From Streptomyces meridianus (lineage in GTDB: Bacteria; Actinomycetota; Actinomycetes; Streptomycetales; Streptomycetaceae): 64,000 nucleotides of DNA. Shown here piece by piece: positions 1-8,757 of this stretch. The notes under the pieces were generated by a model that saw only the letters and a list, made by a program, of their open reading frames with translations, was not told the DNA's origin and did no database searches. The DNA is taken from assembly GCF_023703325.1 (NCBI RefSeq), contig NZ_JAMQGM010000051.1:1-64000 (forward strand), written 5' to 3'. Each line of letters begins with the position of its first letter. Position 1 is the stretch's first letter. The position numbers and the translations under genes are program-made.

Positions 1-753
1 CCGGAAGAGCACGAGCACCAGCACCACGGCGATCGCCAGGAGCAGCGGCCACTTCAGGGTGTTCCACGCGGTGACGGCAACCGCGTCGGCGCCCAGGAAC
101 TGGCCCGTGGCCCGGGCCAGCTCCCCGGTCACGAGCAGGGCCAGCGCGCTGCAGGCGAGCAGTGCCAGCAGGACCGAGGCGGTGAGCACGATGCGCGGGA
201 AGGCGCGCCAGGCGGGCCGGTTGTCCTTCACCCCGTACATGGTGTGCAGCGCGCGGCGGAACACCGCGAGGTAGCTGGAGGAGGACCAGAGCGCAGCGAC
301 GAGGCCGCTGAAGACGAGCAGCCAGGCGGCGGAGTGCCGGGCTGACATGTCGGAGAGGGTGTGCCGCATCAGGGGCTGCGAGTCGGTGGGTACGACGGCG
401 CTGAACTCGCTGATCAGTTCCTGGGGCGGGGAGACCCCGGCGATGCCGATCAGCGAGACGGTGACCAGGAGCGTGGGGAAGAACGCCAGCACGGTGTAGT
501 AGGTCAGGGCCGCCGCCCGCTCGGTGGCGTCCTCGTCCCAGGCGGCGAGCGGAACGCGGCGCAGAGCGGTGAGTGAGTCCCGCCAGCGGCTGGGCCGCGG
601 CGGCCCGAGGGCCCGGCCGGGACGCCGGGTGTCTGCGGGCGGTTCAGTGTGCACGGTGCGTCCGGTCCTCGGCGTCGTCGAATCGGCTCGTCTGCGGGGG
701 CTCTGCGGATCCCGGAGGCGGACCCGGGCGGGGTGCCGGCCTCGGACACCCAT
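1..753 (-). CDS. YihY/BrkB-family membrane protein (partial, 3' end outside window)
   Basis: About 251 codons are visible; the C-terminus runs off the left edge. After a basic, proline-rich N-terminal stretch the protein has the YihY/BrkB entry motif WDEDATERAAALTYYTVLAF followed by hydrophobic segments, including one reading VLLALLACSALALLVTG. The family consists of multipass inner-membrane proteins of unproven transport function (the old RNase BN assignment is withdrawn). The ATG at 753 is the first start, 20 nt after the stop of the peroxiredoxin gene on the same strand, so an operon is likely; a GTG at 654 is the alternative. Identity is good at family level, the start is uncertain. Confidence 0.75.
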   Translation of the reverse strand, partial: MGVRGRHPARVRLRDPQSPRRRADSTTPRTGRTVHTEPPADTRRPGRALGPPRPSRWRDSLTALRRVPLAAWDEDATERAAALTYYTVLAFFPTLLVTVSLIGIAGVSPPQELISEFSAVVPTDSQPLMRHTLSDMSARHSAAWLLVFSGLVAALWSSSSYLAVFRRALHTMYGVKDNRPAWRAFPRIVLTASVLLALLACSALALLVTGELARATGQFLGADAVAVTAWNTLKWPLLLAIAVVLVLVLFR

Positions 754-773
754 CCTCACATCGTGTGCCCGCG

Positions 774-1262
774 CTACGGCGTCCTCAGCACGGCACGGAC
801 CTGTTCGGCCAGCGTGTCGGTGCTCTGGAAGGTGAGCCCGGCGAGCGCCACGTGCCGCCAGCGGACGGTACCGCGGTCGTCGAGGACGAACACCGAGCGG
901 CGCAGGCCGAGTCCGGGCACGGCTATGCCGTAGGCACGAGCGGCGGCCCGGTCGGTGTCGGCGAGCAGCGGCATGGCGAGTCCGTGCTGCCGGGCGAAGC
1001 TCTCATGACTGCCGGTGTCCTGCGGGCTGACGCCCCAGACCGCGGCGCCCAGGTCGCGGAAACGGTCGAGGTCGGTGGTGTACGAGCACAGCTGCCGGGT
1101 GCACACGGGCGTGTTGTCGCCGGGGTAGAACACCAGGACCAGCGGATTGCCCCGGGCCCGGTCGAGGGAGAAGTCGCCGTACTGCGACCCGTCCGGGCCG
1201 ACCGTCACCCCCGGGAGCGAGAAGGGAGGCGCTGGGGAGCCGGCTGCGGGTGGCTTGGCCAT
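774..1262 (-). CDS. Peroxiredoxin, Bcp/PrxQ class
   Basis: A 162-residue thiol peroxidase that would reduce H2O2 or organic peroxides in the cytoplasm. The active-site segment FYPGDNTPVCTRQLCSY carries the peroxidatic Cys54 in a PVCT context and a second Cys59 five residues on, the PrxQ/Bcp spacing for an intramolecular disulfide. The Thr and Pro before Cys54 are conserved. The length is normal for the family. ATG 1262 is preceded by GAAGGGA at good spacing. It precedes the YihY gene by 20 nt and faces an OsmC gene across about 190 nt, so two peroxide-handling proteins are divergently arranged. Confidence 0.9.
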   Translation of the reverse strand: MAKPPAAGSPAPPFSLPGVTVGPDGSQYGDFSLDRARGNPLVLVFYPGDNTPVCTRQLCSYTTDLDRFRDLGAAVWGVSPQDTGSHESFARQHGLAMPLLADTDRAAARAYGIAVPGLGLRRSVFVLDDRGTVRWRHVALAGLTFQSTDTLAEQVRAVLRTP

Positions 1263-1450
1263 GTTTCGTCCCTTCTCGGCCGGGACCCGAGGTCCACGGA
1301 GGTGCGGAACCGGATGCTACTCGCGGGTCGTCCCGCCGCTGAGCAGGGGGTGGTTGAGGAGCCGTGCGGTGGCCGGGTGGCTGGTATGCGTCGAGACTGG
1401 GCGGTGCGCACCGCCCACCGCACGTCGTCGCAGCGAACAGGAGGCACCCC

Positions 1451-1879
1451 ATGGCCACGGTCCGCACCGCTCGCACCGACTGGACGGGCGATCTCGCCTC
1501 GGGCCAGGGCACGATCGCCTTCGAGTCCTCGCACCTGCCGTCCACCGACGTCACCTGGGCGTCGCGGTCCCAGGAGGCGAACGGCAGGACGAGCCCCGAG
1601 GAGCTCATCGCGGCGGCCCACTCCTCGTGCTTCTCCATGGCCCTGTCGGCCGACCTCGCGAAGAACGGCACGCCGCCGGAGAGCATCGAGACCCGGGCGG
1701 ACGTCACGTTCGACGCCGCCGCCGGGGCCGTGTCCGGCATCAGGCTGACGGTCCGCGCGGTCGTCCCGGGCCTGTCCGAGGCGGACTTCGTCTCGGCGGC
1801 CGAGGGGGCCAGGACGAACTGCCCGGTGAGCAAGGCCCTGGCCGGGACGGACATCACTTTGGACGCTCGTCTGGGCTGA
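1451..1879 (+). CDS. OsmC/Ohr-family peroxiredoxin
   Basis: A 142-residue OsmC-type protein, a small cytoplasmic thiol-dependent hydroperoxide reductase. The two catalytic cysteines are visible as Cys60 in AAAHSSCFSMALS and Cys124 in RTNCPVSKAL, the OsmC signature positions. The reading frame is open further upstream, but the ATG at 1451 with AGGAGG seven bases before it is clearly the start. The short length and the SSCFSM motif fit the OsmC subgroup rather than Ohr. It is divergent from the PrxQ gene and precedes a pirin gene in the same direction with a 112-nt gap. Confidence 0.9.
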   Translation: MATVRTARTDWTGDLASGQGTIAFESSHLPSTDVTWASRSQEANGRTSPEELIAAAHSSCFSMALSADLAKNGTPPESIETRADVTFDAAAGAVSGIRLTVRAVVPGLSEADFVSAAEGARTNCPVSKALAGTDITLDARLG

Positions 1880-1991
1880 GGCCCGCGGCACGCTCGGACG
1901 GATCCGGGGCTCCGGGACTACATGCACCCGGACGACTGTTGGCACTGAGAGGGGAACGGAACCGACAGCCGTCCGGCCGGAGGAGGACTCC

Positions 1992-2993
1992 ATGCCCGCT
2001 GTGACCGTGGAGAGCACCGTGACGCTCCCCCGCCTCGGAGAACCGGATCCTGTGAACGGCGTCCAGCGACCGGTGCGCTCCGTCACCACCGCACCGTCCG
2101 GCTTCGAAGGCGAGGGGTTCCCGGTACACCGGGCGTTCGCGGGAGTGGCGCTGCGCGACCTGGACCCGTTCGTGCACATGGACCAGATGGGCGAGGTCGA
2201 CTACGCGCCCGGTGAGCCGAAGGGCACGCCGTGGCATCCGCACCGGGGTTTCGAGACCGTCACGTACATGATCGACGGGATGATCCGGCATCAGGACTCC
2301 AACGGCGGCGGCGGGTTGATCACCGACGGCGGAACCCAGTGGATGACCGCCGGAAGCGGGATCCTGCACATCGAGACGCCGCCGGAGCACCTGGTGCTGT
2401 CGGGCGGGGTGTTCCACGGCATCCAGCTGTGGGTGAACCTGCCGAGTGCGAACAAGTGGAACCCTCCGCGCTATCAGGGCATCGAGGGCCGGGAGGCCAC
2501 GCTGCTGTCCACCCCGGACGGCGGGGCGCTGGTCCGGGTCATCGCGGGCGAAGTGGGAGGCCGGCGCGGGCCGGGCAGCACCTTCACCCCGATCACGCTG
2601 ATCCACGCAACCCTCAGTCCGGGCGCGCGCATGGTGCTGCCCTGGCGTTCCGATTTCAACGCCCTGGTCTACGCACTGTCCGGGCGCGGTTCCGTGGGGG
2701 CCGAGGGGCGGCCGCTGCACGCCGCCCAGCTGGCGCTGTTCGGTCCGGGCGACGCTCTGACGGTGACGGCCGCCGAACACGGCGACAGCCGCTCGGGGGC
2801 GTTCGACGTCCTGGTCCTCGGTGGACGCCCGATCGGTGAACCGGTCGCCCACTACGGACCGTTCGTGATGAACACGCAGGACGAGCTGATGCAGGCCGTG
2901 GAGGATTTCCGGAGCGGCCGGATGGGCACGGTTCCGGCGACGTCCCTGCCGCACACCGCCCCCCGGGAGAAGCCGCCGCCGCGACCCGAGTAG
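1992..2993 (+). CDS. Pirin family protein
   Basis: A 333-residue bicupin. The N-terminal cupin holds the pirin metal site: His82 and His84 in PWHPHRGFET, and His126 and Glu128 in GSGILHIE, matching the four ligands known from human pirin. Bacterial pirins may act as quercetin dioxygenases or as redox-sensing partners; which applies here is not visible. The ATG at 1992 follows GGAGGAGG at normal spacing. The tail is proline-rich (EKPPPRPE). It lies next to PrxQ and OsmC genes, consistent with an oxidative stress context, which is inference. Confidence 0.9.
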   Translation: MPAVTVESTVTLPRLGEPDPVNGVQRPVRSVTTAPSGFEGEGFPVHRAFAGVALRDLDPFVHMDQMGEVDYAPGEPKGTPWHPHRGFETVTYMIDGMIRHQDSNGGGGLITDGGTQWMTAGSGILHIETPPEHLVLSGGVFHGIQLWVNLPSANKWNPPRYQGIEGREATLLSTPDGGALVRVIAGEVGGRRGPGSTFTPITLIHATLSPGARMVLPWRSDFNALVYALSGRGSVGAEGRPLHAAQLALFGPGDALTVTAAEHGDSRSGAFDVLVLGGRPIGEPVAHYGPFVMNTQDELMQAVEDFRSGRMGTVPATSLPHTAPREKPPPRPE

Positions 2994-3148
2994 CCCACCG
3001 TGGGCCGGCGCCCCGCTCCGGTGCCGGTCGCGGGAGGCTCTTTACGGCCCGTGACGTGCGTGGAACGATCCGGATCGGCGTCGTCGGCCGGCCCGGCCGG
3101 CGGACACCGCTTTCCGGATTCCACCGGGCGACGACGAGGAGTTCGCGC

Positions 3149-4060
3149 ATGCCGCACGGCGCATCGACGACCGCAGCCGAGATCGCCTCGCAGCCCGGGG
3201 TGTGGCGCCGGGCGGCCGGCCTCGCCGGCGCAGCCGGGGACGTTCTGCCCCGCCCCGGTGAGCGGGCGGCCGTCGTCGGTTGCGGGACGTCGTGGTTCAT
3301 TGCCCAGGCCTTCGCCGCCTTGCGTGAGGAGGCCGGGCAGGGCGAGACCGACGCCTTCCCCGCCTCGGAGTTCCCCGCCGGCCGCCGCTACGACCGGGTT
3401 CTGGCGATCACCCGGTCCGGCACCACGACCGAGGTCCTCGACCTTCTCGCCCGGCAGCGGGAACGCACCACGACGGTCGCGGTCACGGCCGATCCGCGGA
3501 CGCCCGTCGCCGACCGGGCCCACCACCTCGTGCCGCTCGAGCACGCCGACGAGCAGTCCGTCGTGCAGACGCGTTTCGCGACCGCCGTGCTCGCTCTGTT
3601 GCGCGCCCACCTCGGGGAGGACACCGGCCCGGCAACCGGGGACGCCGAACGGGCCGTCACGGAGGACCTGCCCGGTCGCCTGCTGTCCGCCGACCAGTTC
3701 ACCTTCCTCGGAACGGGCTGGACGTACGGTCTCGCGCAGGAGGCCGCGCTGAAGATGCGTGAGGCAGCGGGCGCCTGGACGGAGGCGTATCCCGCGATGG
3801 AGTACCGGCACGGGCCGGTCAGCATCACCGGCCCGGGCCGCGTCGTCTGGGTGTTCGGTGCGGTGCCCGAGGGGCTCGACGCGGACGTGGCACGGGCCGG
3901 GGGCACGCTCGTCGCCGGGTCTCGTCCCGGCGAGGGGCCGGCGCTCGACCCGATGGCGGATCTGATCCGGGCCCAGCGGCTGGCCGTCGCGGTCGCCGAG
4001 GCGAAGGGCCTCGACCCGGACCGTCCCCGCCATCTGACCCGTTCCGTCGTCCTCGGCTGA
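3149..4060 (+). CDS. SIS-domain aminosugar isomerase/deaminase-like protein (AgaS/GlmS C-domain type)
   Basis: 303 residues forming two SIS (sugar isomerase) domains. The first contains VVGCGTSWF (43-50) and the phosphosugar-binding loop AITRSGTTTEV (86-96). The second contains FLGTGWTYGLAQEAALKMRE and the aminosugar-isomerase signature EYRHGP (218-223), also found in GlmS and AgaS. There is no glutaminase domain, so it is a stand-alone isomerase or deaminase. The start is ATG 3149 with GAGGAG upstream. The next gene, 61 nt downstream, encodes a class II ketose-bisphosphate aldolase, the classic partner in galactosamine or tagatose-6-phosphate catabolism. The exact substrate is unknown. Confidence 0.85.
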   Translation: MPHGASTTAAEIASQPGVWRRAAGLAGAAGDVLPRPGERAAVVGCGTSWFIAQAFAALREEAGQGETDAFPASEFPAGRRYDRVLAITRSGTTTEVLDLLARQRERTTTVAVTADPRTPVADRAHHLVPLEHADEQSVVQTRFATAVLALLRAHLGEDTGPATGDAERAVTEDLPGRLLSADQFTFLGTGWTYGLAQEAALKMREAAGAWTEAYPAMEYRHGPVSITGPGRVVWVFGAVPEGLDADVARAGGTLVAGSRPGEGPALDPMADLIRAQRLAVAVAEAKGLDPDRPRHLTRSVVLG

Positions 4061-4121
4061 CGTCGGCCGCCGCCCGCTGCCGCTCCCCTGCCGCCGTCGA
4101 TCCGAACGCCGAAGGAGAACC

Positions 4122-5033
4122 GTGCCGCTCACGGAGACCGCCGCTCTCGTCGACGGTGCACGTGCGTGCGGGCGAGGCCTCGCCGCGCTGAACGTCATCA
4201 CCCTGGAGCACGCGGAGGCGATCGTGCGGGCCGCGGAGAGCACCGGGCTGCCCGTCGTACTCCAGGTCAGCGAGAACGCGGTGAAGTACCACGGCGGGTC
4301 GGCGACGCCGCTGCTGTCCGCCGCGCTGGCACTCGCCCGGACGGCGGGCGTGCCCGTCGGAGTGCATCTGGACCACGTGCGGGACCGCGCCCTGCTGAGC
4401 GAGGGCGTGACGGCGGGGGTGTCGTCCGCGATGTTCGACGCCTCCGGCCTGGCGTACGCGTCCAACGTCCGGACCACGGCCGAGGCCGTGCGCTGGGCAC
4501 ATGGCAGGGGTGTGTGGCTGGAGGCCGAGCTGGGCGAGATCGGCGGCAAGGACGGGGCGCACGCGCCGGGGGCGAGGACCGATCCGGCCGAGGCGGCACG
4601 GTTCGTCGCGGACACCGGCGTGGACGCGCTCGCCGTGGCCGTGGGTACGTCGCACGCGATGACGGAGCGGACCGCCCGGCTCGATCACGAACTGATCGGG
4701 CGGCTGCGCGAGGCCGTGCCGGTGCCCCTCGTGCTGCACGGCTCCTCGGGAGTGCCGGATGCCGAGCTGCGACTGGCCGTGCGGGCCGGGATGGTGAAGA
4801 TCAACGTGGGGACGGCGCTGAACGTCGCCTTCACCACGGAGCTGCGGCGCTGCCTGACGGAGAACCCGTCCGTGGTGGATCCGCGGACCTTTCTGGCGCC
4901 TGCCCGGGCGGCGATGGCCGCGGCGGCTGAGCACGTGCTGCGCGTGGTGGCCGGATCGGACGACGGGGCGGCGCGGGGCGCGGCGGCCCGCGAACGGCAG
5001 GAGCGTACGGCCGGAGGGGCTACCCGGATCTGA
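4122..5033 (+). CDS. Class II ketose-bisphosphate aldolase (GatY/KbaY/FbaA family)
   Basis: 303 residues. The zinc/catalytic motif HLDH is at 82-85 (Asp84 as the likely catalytic acid, His85 as a zinc ligand); further metal ligands are likely Glu136 in LEAELG, His178 in GTSHAM and His206 in LHGSSG. The phosphate-binding region KINVGTALN follows. The enzyme would cleave a ketose 1,6-bisphosphate or related phosphosugar into DHAP and an aldehyde, presumably in a pathway with the upstream SIS isomerase. GTG 4122 has GAAGGAGAA before it. Its last 14 bases overlap the end of the convergent acetyltransferase gene. No kinase or transporter for the pathway is adjacent. Confidence 0.88.
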   Translation: MPLTETAALVDGARACGRGLAALNVITLEHAEAIVRAAESTGLPVVLQVSENAVKYHGGSATPLLSAALALARTAGVPVGVHLDHVRDRALLSEGVTAGVSSAMFDASGLAYASNVRTTAEAVRWAHGRGVWLEAELGEIGGKDGAHAPGARTDPAEAARFVADTGVDALAVAVGTSHAMTERTARLDHELIGRLREAVPVPLVLHGSSGVPDAELRLAVRAGMVKINVGTALNVAFTTELRRCLTENPSVVDPRTFLAPARAAMAAAAEHVLRVVAGSDDGAARGAAARERQERTAGGATRI

Positions 5034-5571
5034 CCGGGGGGCCGGGCAGGTCCGCGGGGCGGATCCGGTAGACCTCGAGTCGCATGTCGTAGTACTTGCC
5101 GGTCTCCCCGACCCACTCCATTCCCAACCGGCGGGCCATGGCCGCTGCCCGTTCGTTGCGCGGCCGGGCGACCGCGAAGAGTTCGTCGATCCCCTGCTCG
5201 AACGCCCAGCGGATCAGGGCCGCGCCGGCCTCGGTCGCATACCCGTGGCCCCAGGCATCGGGCCGGAGCTGCCAGCCGATCTCGAGGTCCTCCTCGTAGG
5301 GCGGCAGCAGGCGGATCACCAGGCCGCCGACGACCTCGGCGTCCGAGCGCCGTTCGATCGCCCAACGGCCGCTGGGTCTGACCAGGTTGGGCTGCGCCTC
5401 GTGCCAGGCCTGGAGGACGCCGCGCATCGCCGGTACGTCCGCGACCCGGTTCATGGCGGGCGTCAGCCAGTGCGCCACTTCCTGCGCGCCGTAGATCTGC
5501 AGCGCGGCCTCGGCGTCGGTGACTCGCCAGTCCCGCACCTCGAGGCGAGGGGTGTGCAGGGGCATCTGCAT
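5020..5571 (-). CDS. GNAT N-acetyltransferase, RimJ/RimL-like
   Basis: About 183 residues beginning MQMPLHTPRLEVRDWR, the TPRL..R opening of RimJ/RimL-type GNATs. The core includes WAIERRSDAEVVGGLVI, EIGWQLRPDAWGHGYATEA (acetyl-CoA loop with GHGYATEA) and NERAAAMARRLGM, the usual motif near the end of the fold. It probably acetylates a protein N-terminus or a small amine; the substrate is not predictable. The reading frame is open further upstream, but the family N-terminus and GAGAG before the tandem ATGs at 5571/5565 favour this start. Its 3' end overlaps the aldolase gene by 14 bases, tail to tail. Confidence 0.82.
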   Translation of the reverse strand: MQMPLHTPRLEVRDWRVTDAEAALQIYGAQEVAHWLTPAMNRVADVPAMRGVLQAWHEAQPNLVRPSGRWAIERRSDAEVVGGLVIRLLPPYEEDLEIGWQLRPDAWGHGYATEAGAALIRWAFEQGIDELFAVARPRNERAAAMARRLGMEWVGETGKYYDMRLEVYRIRPADLPGPPVRSG

Positions 5572-5751
5572 GTCTCTCACGCTACCGAGGGGTGCGGCAG
5601 GCGGCCTCCCGGCCGGGGCGGGAGGCGTCGTCTCCGTCCCGGCGGCCCGGTGCGGGGTGGGAGCACCGGCCATCGGTACCGCACAGGCCGGGGTGCGGCG
5701 GGGCGGCCGGGGTGAGCGCTCCCGGCGGCCCCGGCCGTACGCCCGGCGGTC

Positions 5752-6567
5752 TCAGATCCGGCTGGTCCCGGCGGTGTCCGAGGACAGCCGCTGGGCCAGG
5801 TAGATCGGGAGGACGGACAGCAGGACCAGGACCGCGGCGACCACGTTGACGACCGGGGCCTGCGCCGGCCGCGTCATGTTGGAGAACACCCAGATGGGGA
5901 GCGTCTGCACGCCGGGACCGGCGGTGAAGGTGGTCACCACGATCTCGTCGAACGACAGCGCGAACGACAGGAGCGCTCCGGCCACCAGGGCCGACCGCAC
6001 CAGCGGGAAAGTGATGTCGCGGAAGATCTGGAACGTGTCCGCACCCAGGTCGGCCGCCGCCTCCTCGAACGAGAGGGCCGTCCTGCGGAGCCGGGCGATC
6101 ACGTTGTTGAAGACCACGACGACACAGAACGTCGCGTGGCCCACCACGACGGTGAACATTCCGAGGCCGACGCCGAACGGCTCCAGCACGGCCCGGAACG
6201 CGGTGTTGAGGGCGACGCCGGTGACGATGCCGGGCAGGGCGATGGGCAGCACGACGAGGAACGAGATGCTCTCCCGGCCGAAGAAGCGGTAGCGCTGGAC
6301 GGCGAAGGCGAGCAGCGTTCCGAGCACGAGGGAGATGCCCGTCGCTCCCAGTGCCGCCTTGACCGAGGTCCACAGGGCAGCTCGTGCGCCGTTGCTGTGC
6401 CAGGCCTGCTCCCACCAGTTCAGCGTCAGCCCGGCCGGTGGCCAGCCCGAACTGCGGTCGATGTTGAAGGAGTTGACCAGGACAAGCGTCAGCGGCACGT
6501 AGATGACCGCGAAGCCGAGCCCGGCGGCGATGCGCAGGGCGATCCGCGCGGGACGCGAGAGATTCAT
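5752..6567 (-). CDS. ABC transporter permease, spermidine/putrescine type (PotC-like)
   Basis: 271 residues with about six membrane segments (first at 12-32, last at 241-258). The EAA loop that docks on the ATPase is seen as SFEEAAADLGADTFQIF (166-182). The PotC-like feature NSFNIDR after the first membrane span and the gene order with PotB-, PotD- and PotA-like neighbours assign it to the polyamine/opine/thiamine type permeases. The ATG at 6567 has GGAAGG before it and lies 14 nt after the PotB-like stop, so it is the last gene of the operon. Polyamine as the substrate is inferred from family and neighbours. Confidence 0.88.
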   Translation of the reverse strand: MNLSRPARIALRIAAGLGFAVIYVPLTLVLVNSFNIDRSSGWPPAGLTLNWWEQAWHSNGARAALWTSVKAALGATGISLVLGTLLAFAVQRYRFFGRESISFLVVLPIALPGIVTGVALNTAFRAVLEPFGVGLGMFTVVVGHATFCVVVVFNNVIARLRRTALSFEEAAADLGADTFQIFRDITFPLVRSALVAGALLSFALSFDEIVVTTFTAGPGVQTLPIWVFSNMTRPAQAPVVNVVAAVLVLLSVLPIYLAQRLSSDTAGTSRI

Positions 6568-6581
6568 CGATCGCCTTCCGG

Positions 6582-7466
6582 TCAGAGGCTGTTGAGGGCC
6601 CCACTGCGGCGCACTGCGAGCAGGTAGAGCACGATGACGGCCACGGGAACGGTGCCGAGCGCTGCCGCCAGCGGCAGGTCGAGCGTGATGTTGGAGTACA
6701 CGAGATTGCCGATGAGCTGCGTCTTCCCGCCCACGATCTGGACGGCGATGTAGTCGCCGAGGCTGAGCGAGAAGGTGAACACCGATCCGGCGGCGATGGA
6801 GGGGAAGACCATCGGCATCACGACGGAGGTGAAGGTGCGCCAGGTGCGGGCGCCGAGGTCCGCCGAGGCGTCCAGGAGGTTGCCGGGGAGCTGCTCGAGT
6901 CCGGCGTGGATCGGCAGGATCATGTACGGCAGCCACAGGTACGACAGCACCGTGATCACGGCGGCGAGACCGTAGCCCGGTCCTTCGGTCCCGAACGGCC
7001 CGAACACCCAGTCGGCGAGGCCGCCTTCGGAGAGGATGAGCCGCCAGGCGTAGGCCTTGACGAGGTAGCTCGCCCAGAGCGGGGTCAGCACCGCGACGAC
7101 CAGCAGGGGCCGGTGGCGCGGGCGGGCGACCCTCGCGGTGTAGAACGCGATCGGGAAGGCCAGGCAGATGTCTATGAGGGTGACGGCGACGGCCACCCCG
7201 ACGCTGCGCAGTGCCACGTCGCGGTAGACGGACTCGCTGAGGACGGTGACGAAGTTGTCCAGGTTCCAGGACTTCACCACGTTCGAGGTGAACGCGTCCG
7301 TGGTCCAGAAGGCCGACAGGAAGAGCGCGGCCAGGGATCCCAGGTAGGCGACGATCAGCCAGAACAGCGGTGCGGACAGCAGCAGGGACAGCCGCAGCCG
7401 CGGGCGGCGGTGCAGGGTCCCGGCGAGCCGCCGGCCGAGGCCGGCGGCAGGCGCGGTGTCGGTCAT
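6582..7466 (-). CDS. ABC transporter permease, spermidine/putrescine type (PotB-like)
   Basis: 294 residues with six predicted membrane spans, the first at about 28-50. PotB-like features include FWTTDAF in the first periplasmic loop, VKAYAWRLILSEGG in the third, and the EAA loop DASADLGARTWRTFTSVVMP. It pairs with the downstream PotC-like permease as a heterodimeric channel. The ATG at 7466 is 6 nt past the stop of the substrate-binding protein gene, giving a tightly packed operon. Length and topology are normal for the family. Confidence 0.88.
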   Translation of the reverse strand: MTDTAPAAGLGRRLAGTLHRRPRLRLSLLLSAPLFWLIVAYLGSLAALFLSAFWTTDAFTSNVVKSWNLDNFVTVLSESVYRDVALRSVGVAVAVTLIDICLAFPIAFYTARVARPRHRPLLVVAVLTPLWASYLVKAYAWRLILSEGGLADWVFGPFGTEGPGYGLAAVITVLSYLWLPYMILPIHAGLEQLPGNLLDASADLGARTWRTFTSVVMPMVFPSIAAGSVFTFSLSLGDYIAVQIVGGKTQLIGNLVYSNITLDLPLAAALGTVPVAVIVLYLLAVRRSGALNSL

Positions 7467-7472
7467 GTGTGC

Positions 7473-8675
7473 TCAGCCCTTGATCGAAGTCCAGGCCTGC
7501 ACCCACTTGGCGTAGGGCACGCACTTCGCGTTCTTGCGGCCGTCGACGCACTGCGGGATCGGGGTGGTCCAGAAGTGGACGCGCTTCCAGTAGTCCTCGT
7601 CGGCTGCGTGGTAGGTCGTGCAGTGGCTCTTCTCGGCCGTCTCCTTGCAGGACAGCTCGTTGGCCGGCGCCTCACCGAAGTACTCGGCGACCTGGGCGTT
7701 CGTCTTCGGCGAGACGATCCAGTCCAGCCACTTGTAGGCGCAGTTGGGGTTCTTCGCCTTCGAGGAGACCATCCAGGTGTCGGACCAGCCGGTGCTGCCC
7801 TCCTTGGGGAGGACGGCCTCGACCGGGGCCTTCTCCGCCTGTGCGGTGTTGGCGATGACCTGCCAGGTGGTGCCGAGCACGGAGTCGCCGCTCTTGAAGG
7901 CGGAGATCTCCTTGAGGTAGTCGCTCCAGTACTCGCCGACGTTGGCGTTCTGCTGCTTGAGCAGCGCCACCGCGGCGTCGAACTGTTTCTGGTCGAGCGC
8001 GTACGGGTCCTTGATGCCGAGTTCCGGCTTGGTCTTCATCAGGTACAGCGCGGCGTCCGCAATGTAGATCGGGGAGTCGTAGGCGGTGATCTTCCCCTTG
8101 TACTTCGAGTCCTTCTCGAAGACCGAGCCCCACGAGTCGGGAGCCGGCTTGACCTTGTCCTTGCGGTACATGAGGAGGTTGGCGCCGCGACCGTGCGGGA
8201 TGCCGTAGGAGACACCCCCGACGGAGTTCCACTTGCGCTGCTTGAGGCTGTCGAAGATGTTCTTGTAGTTGGGCACCAGGTCGGTGTTGACCGGGGCTGC
8301 GTCACCGGAGGCGATGAGGCGCAGCGAGGCGTCGCCCGAGGCCGAGACCGCGTCGTACTCGCCGGTCTTCATCAGGTTGACCATCTCGTCGGACGTGCCG
8401 GCCGTCTTGGTGTTCACCTGGCACCCCGTCTTCTTCTCGAACGGGGTGACCCAGTCGGTCTTGGGATCGTTGGAGCCGTCCTCGGCGTAGCCGGCCCAGG
8501 CGATCAGGTTGACCTTGCCCTCGGTCTTGCCGAGCTTCTTGGGCGCACTCTGCTTCGGTGGGGTGAAGGTTCCGTCGGAGTTCTTGCCGCCGCTGGAGCC
8601 GGTGGAACCGCAGGCCGTGGTCACGGCGAGTGCGGCCACCGCGGCCAGCGCGGTGAGGGAACGGGTCGGGCGCAC
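7473..8675 (-). CDS. Extracellular solute-binding lipoprotein (PotD-like, polyamine ABC transporter)
   Basis: 400 residues. The start is GTG 8675 with GGAGAAC upstream. The N-terminus VRPTRSLTALAAVAALAVT ends in a lipobox with Cys22 (VTTAC), so the protein should be lipid-anchored outside the membrane. The mature part has PotD/PotF-type segments: INLIAWAGY-like VNLIAWAGYAEDG, YDAVSASGDASLRL, SYGIPHGRGANLLMY and DSWGSVF. Acidic and aromatic residues are spread as in polyamine-binding proteins, but the ligand cannot be read off. The C-terminal third is cysteine-rich for this family (CAYKW, CKETAEKSHC, CVDGRKNAKC), suggesting disulfides. It sits 82 nt downstream of the ATPase gene. Confidence 0.87.
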   Translation of the reverse strand: MRPTRSLTALAAVAALAVTTACGSTGSSGGKNSDGTFTPPKQSAPKKLGKTEGKVNLIAWAGYAEDGSNDPKTDWVTPFEKKTGCQVNTKTAGTSDEMVNLMKTGEYDAVSASGDASLRLIASGDAAPVNTDLVPNYKNIFDSLKQRKWNSVGGVSYGIPHGRGANLLMYRKDKVKPAPDSWGSVFEKDSKYKGKITAYDSPIYIADAALYLMKTKPELGIKDPYALDQKQFDAAVALLKQQNANVGEYWSDYLKEISAFKSGDSVLGTTWQVIANTAQAEKAPVEAVLPKEGSTGWSDTWMVSSKAKNPNCAYKWLDWIVSPKTNAQVAEYFGEAPANELSCKETAEKSHCTTYHAADEDYWKRVHFWTTPIPQCVDGRKNAKCVPYAKWVQAWTSIKG

Positions 8676-8757
8676 GAGTTCTCCGTTCGGTGGTGGGGGG
8701 ACATCATCGGGAGCGGACCGGGGGCCAGGGCGGGGTGCGTCCTGGAGCTCAAGGGGC

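Noticed and set aside
573..1748. A 391-codon plus-strand open frame over the peroxiredoxin and into osmC
   Set aside because: Overlaps two well-supported genes and has low-complexity Arg/Pro/Gly composition.
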